DNA from: Devosia indica
GTDB lineage: Bacteria; Pseudomonadota; Alphaproteobacteria; Rhizobiales; Devosiaceae
Length of the DNA: 64,000 nucleotides
Assembly: GCF_003056405.1 (NCBI RefSeq)
Contig: NZ_PYVZ01000013.1
Coordinates: 62,001-126,000 of the forward strand
Direction: 5' to 3'
Positions 63,650-64,000 of this stretch are shown here, in pieces (the first letter of the stretch is position 1; each line of letters opens with the position of its first letter). Both the position numbers and the translations under genes were made by a program. The notes below the pieces were generated by a model. It did no database searches. It was not told where the DNA came from and saw nothing but the letters and a program-made list of their open reading frames with translations.

Positions 63650-63782
63650 GTGGTCCTGGCGGTGTTGAACGGCAAGGGCGGCGTCGGCAAATCGCTGCTC
63701 GCACAATTGCTGATCGAATACATTCTCATGGGCGGCTTGGTCCCCTGGGTCGTTCAGGTCGACAAGCAGGCGAGGTTGCCTG
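63650..63782 (+). pseudogene. ParA-family ATPase, N-terminal fragment
   Basis: About 44 residues with the deviant Walker A VLAVLNGKGGVGKSLLAQLL, starting with GTG at 63650. The ParA-like frame stops matching near 63782, where transposase sequence begins in another frame. Only about a fifth of a ParA is left. It lies divergent from the relaxase fragment, three to five bases apart. Confidence 0.72.
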
Positions 63783-64000
63783 CCCCGGCGGGGCCGCAAG
63801 GCCGCGGACGACCGGTTGTTTCTGGAAGCGATGCACTTCTTCACGGTGGAGAATGTGCGCTGGCGGGCGCTGCCGGAGCGCTTCGGCCATTGGAACTCAG
63901 TGTGGAAGCGTTTTGACCGGCTGAGCAAGGCCGGCGTGTTCGAAGCCTTCTTCGACACGCTGGCCGAGATGAGCGCATCGGCCCATTTGATCCAGATGTT
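63783..64000 (+). mobile_element. IS5-family transposase fragment, cut by window end
   Basis: The plus frame starting near 63783 (PRRGRKAADDRLFLEAMHFF, then VRWRALPERFGHWNSVWKRF) is an IS5/IS427-type DDE transposase N-terminal helix-turn-helix region. It continues past the window. Its first 20 to 30 residues and any left inverted repeat are missing at the junction with the ParA fragment, so either the IS is truncated or its start is joined by deletion. Confidence 0.82.

Noticed and set aside
63407-63958. A 183-codon minus-strand frame across the ParA and transposase fragments
   Set aside because: Its product is low-complexity Ser/Pro/Arg-rich and is explained by the relaxase, ParA and transposase frames read in other phases.

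Overview
This is a GC-rich stretch of an alphaproteobacterial chromosome, most consistent with Hyphomicrobiales and Devosia-like bacteria. That placement is inferred from gene content: a nucleoside-salvage operon with a two-domain aldehyde dehydrogenase, a Cpa/Tad pilus locus, ALA synthase (HemA), a DnaX without the usual zinc cysteines, and intergenic palindromes of the type common in this order. No 16S rRNA gene is present, so the genus is not proven.

Layout. 1-11085: nucleoside uptake and salvage operon (ABC ATPase cut by the window start, two permeases, cdd, punA, deoC, aldehyde dehydrogenase, deoA, deoB, upp), with palindromic repeats in the gaps. 11145-24509: a HAD phosphatase, then a Flp/Tad pilus locus (two TadE-like pseudopilins and a stand-alone secretin N-domain protein on the minus strand; two Flp pilins, cpaA, cpaB, cpaC, cpaE, cpaF, tadB, tadC on the plus strand; tadD on the minus strand), interrupted by an orphan iron-siderophore type binding-protein gene. 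24655-43176: housekeeping and metabolic genes (leucyl aminopeptidase, ghrA, membrane cytochrome c, pheA, a diguanylate cyclase, dapD, dapE, truA, fmt, def, rmuC, recR-ybaB-dnaX, SRP RNA, an HD-GYP protein). 43500-57944: LOG-family hydrolase, sthA, a hybrid histidine kinase, mscL, a LuxR-type regulator with a degenerate receiver, a flavodoxin, hemA, an acyltransferase-like protein, an SDR, an OmpA lipoprotein, a CSS-EAL phosphodiesterase and a PRC-barrel protein. Both the flavodoxin gene and hemA have near-perfect FNR/FixK boxes upstream.

58036-60584 is the most interesting system: a compact operon with a small secreted four-cysteine protein (DUF2282), a DUF692 MNIO enzyme, a DUF2063 partner and a DoxX membrane protein. 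This is the bufferin-type (BufABCD) ribosomally made, post-translationally modified copper-binding peptide system. It has an ECF-sigma-like promoter candidate and a perfect hairpin between the precursor and enzyme genes that could keep the precursor in excess.

61477-64000: an SMP-30 lactonase with a repeated operator-like dyad upstream, then tRNA-Arg(CCG), and directly abutting it a graveyard of mobile-element pieces: a serine-recombinase C-terminus fused in frame to a MobF/TrwC relaxase fragment, a ParA N-terminus, and an IS5-type transposase fragment that runs off the window.
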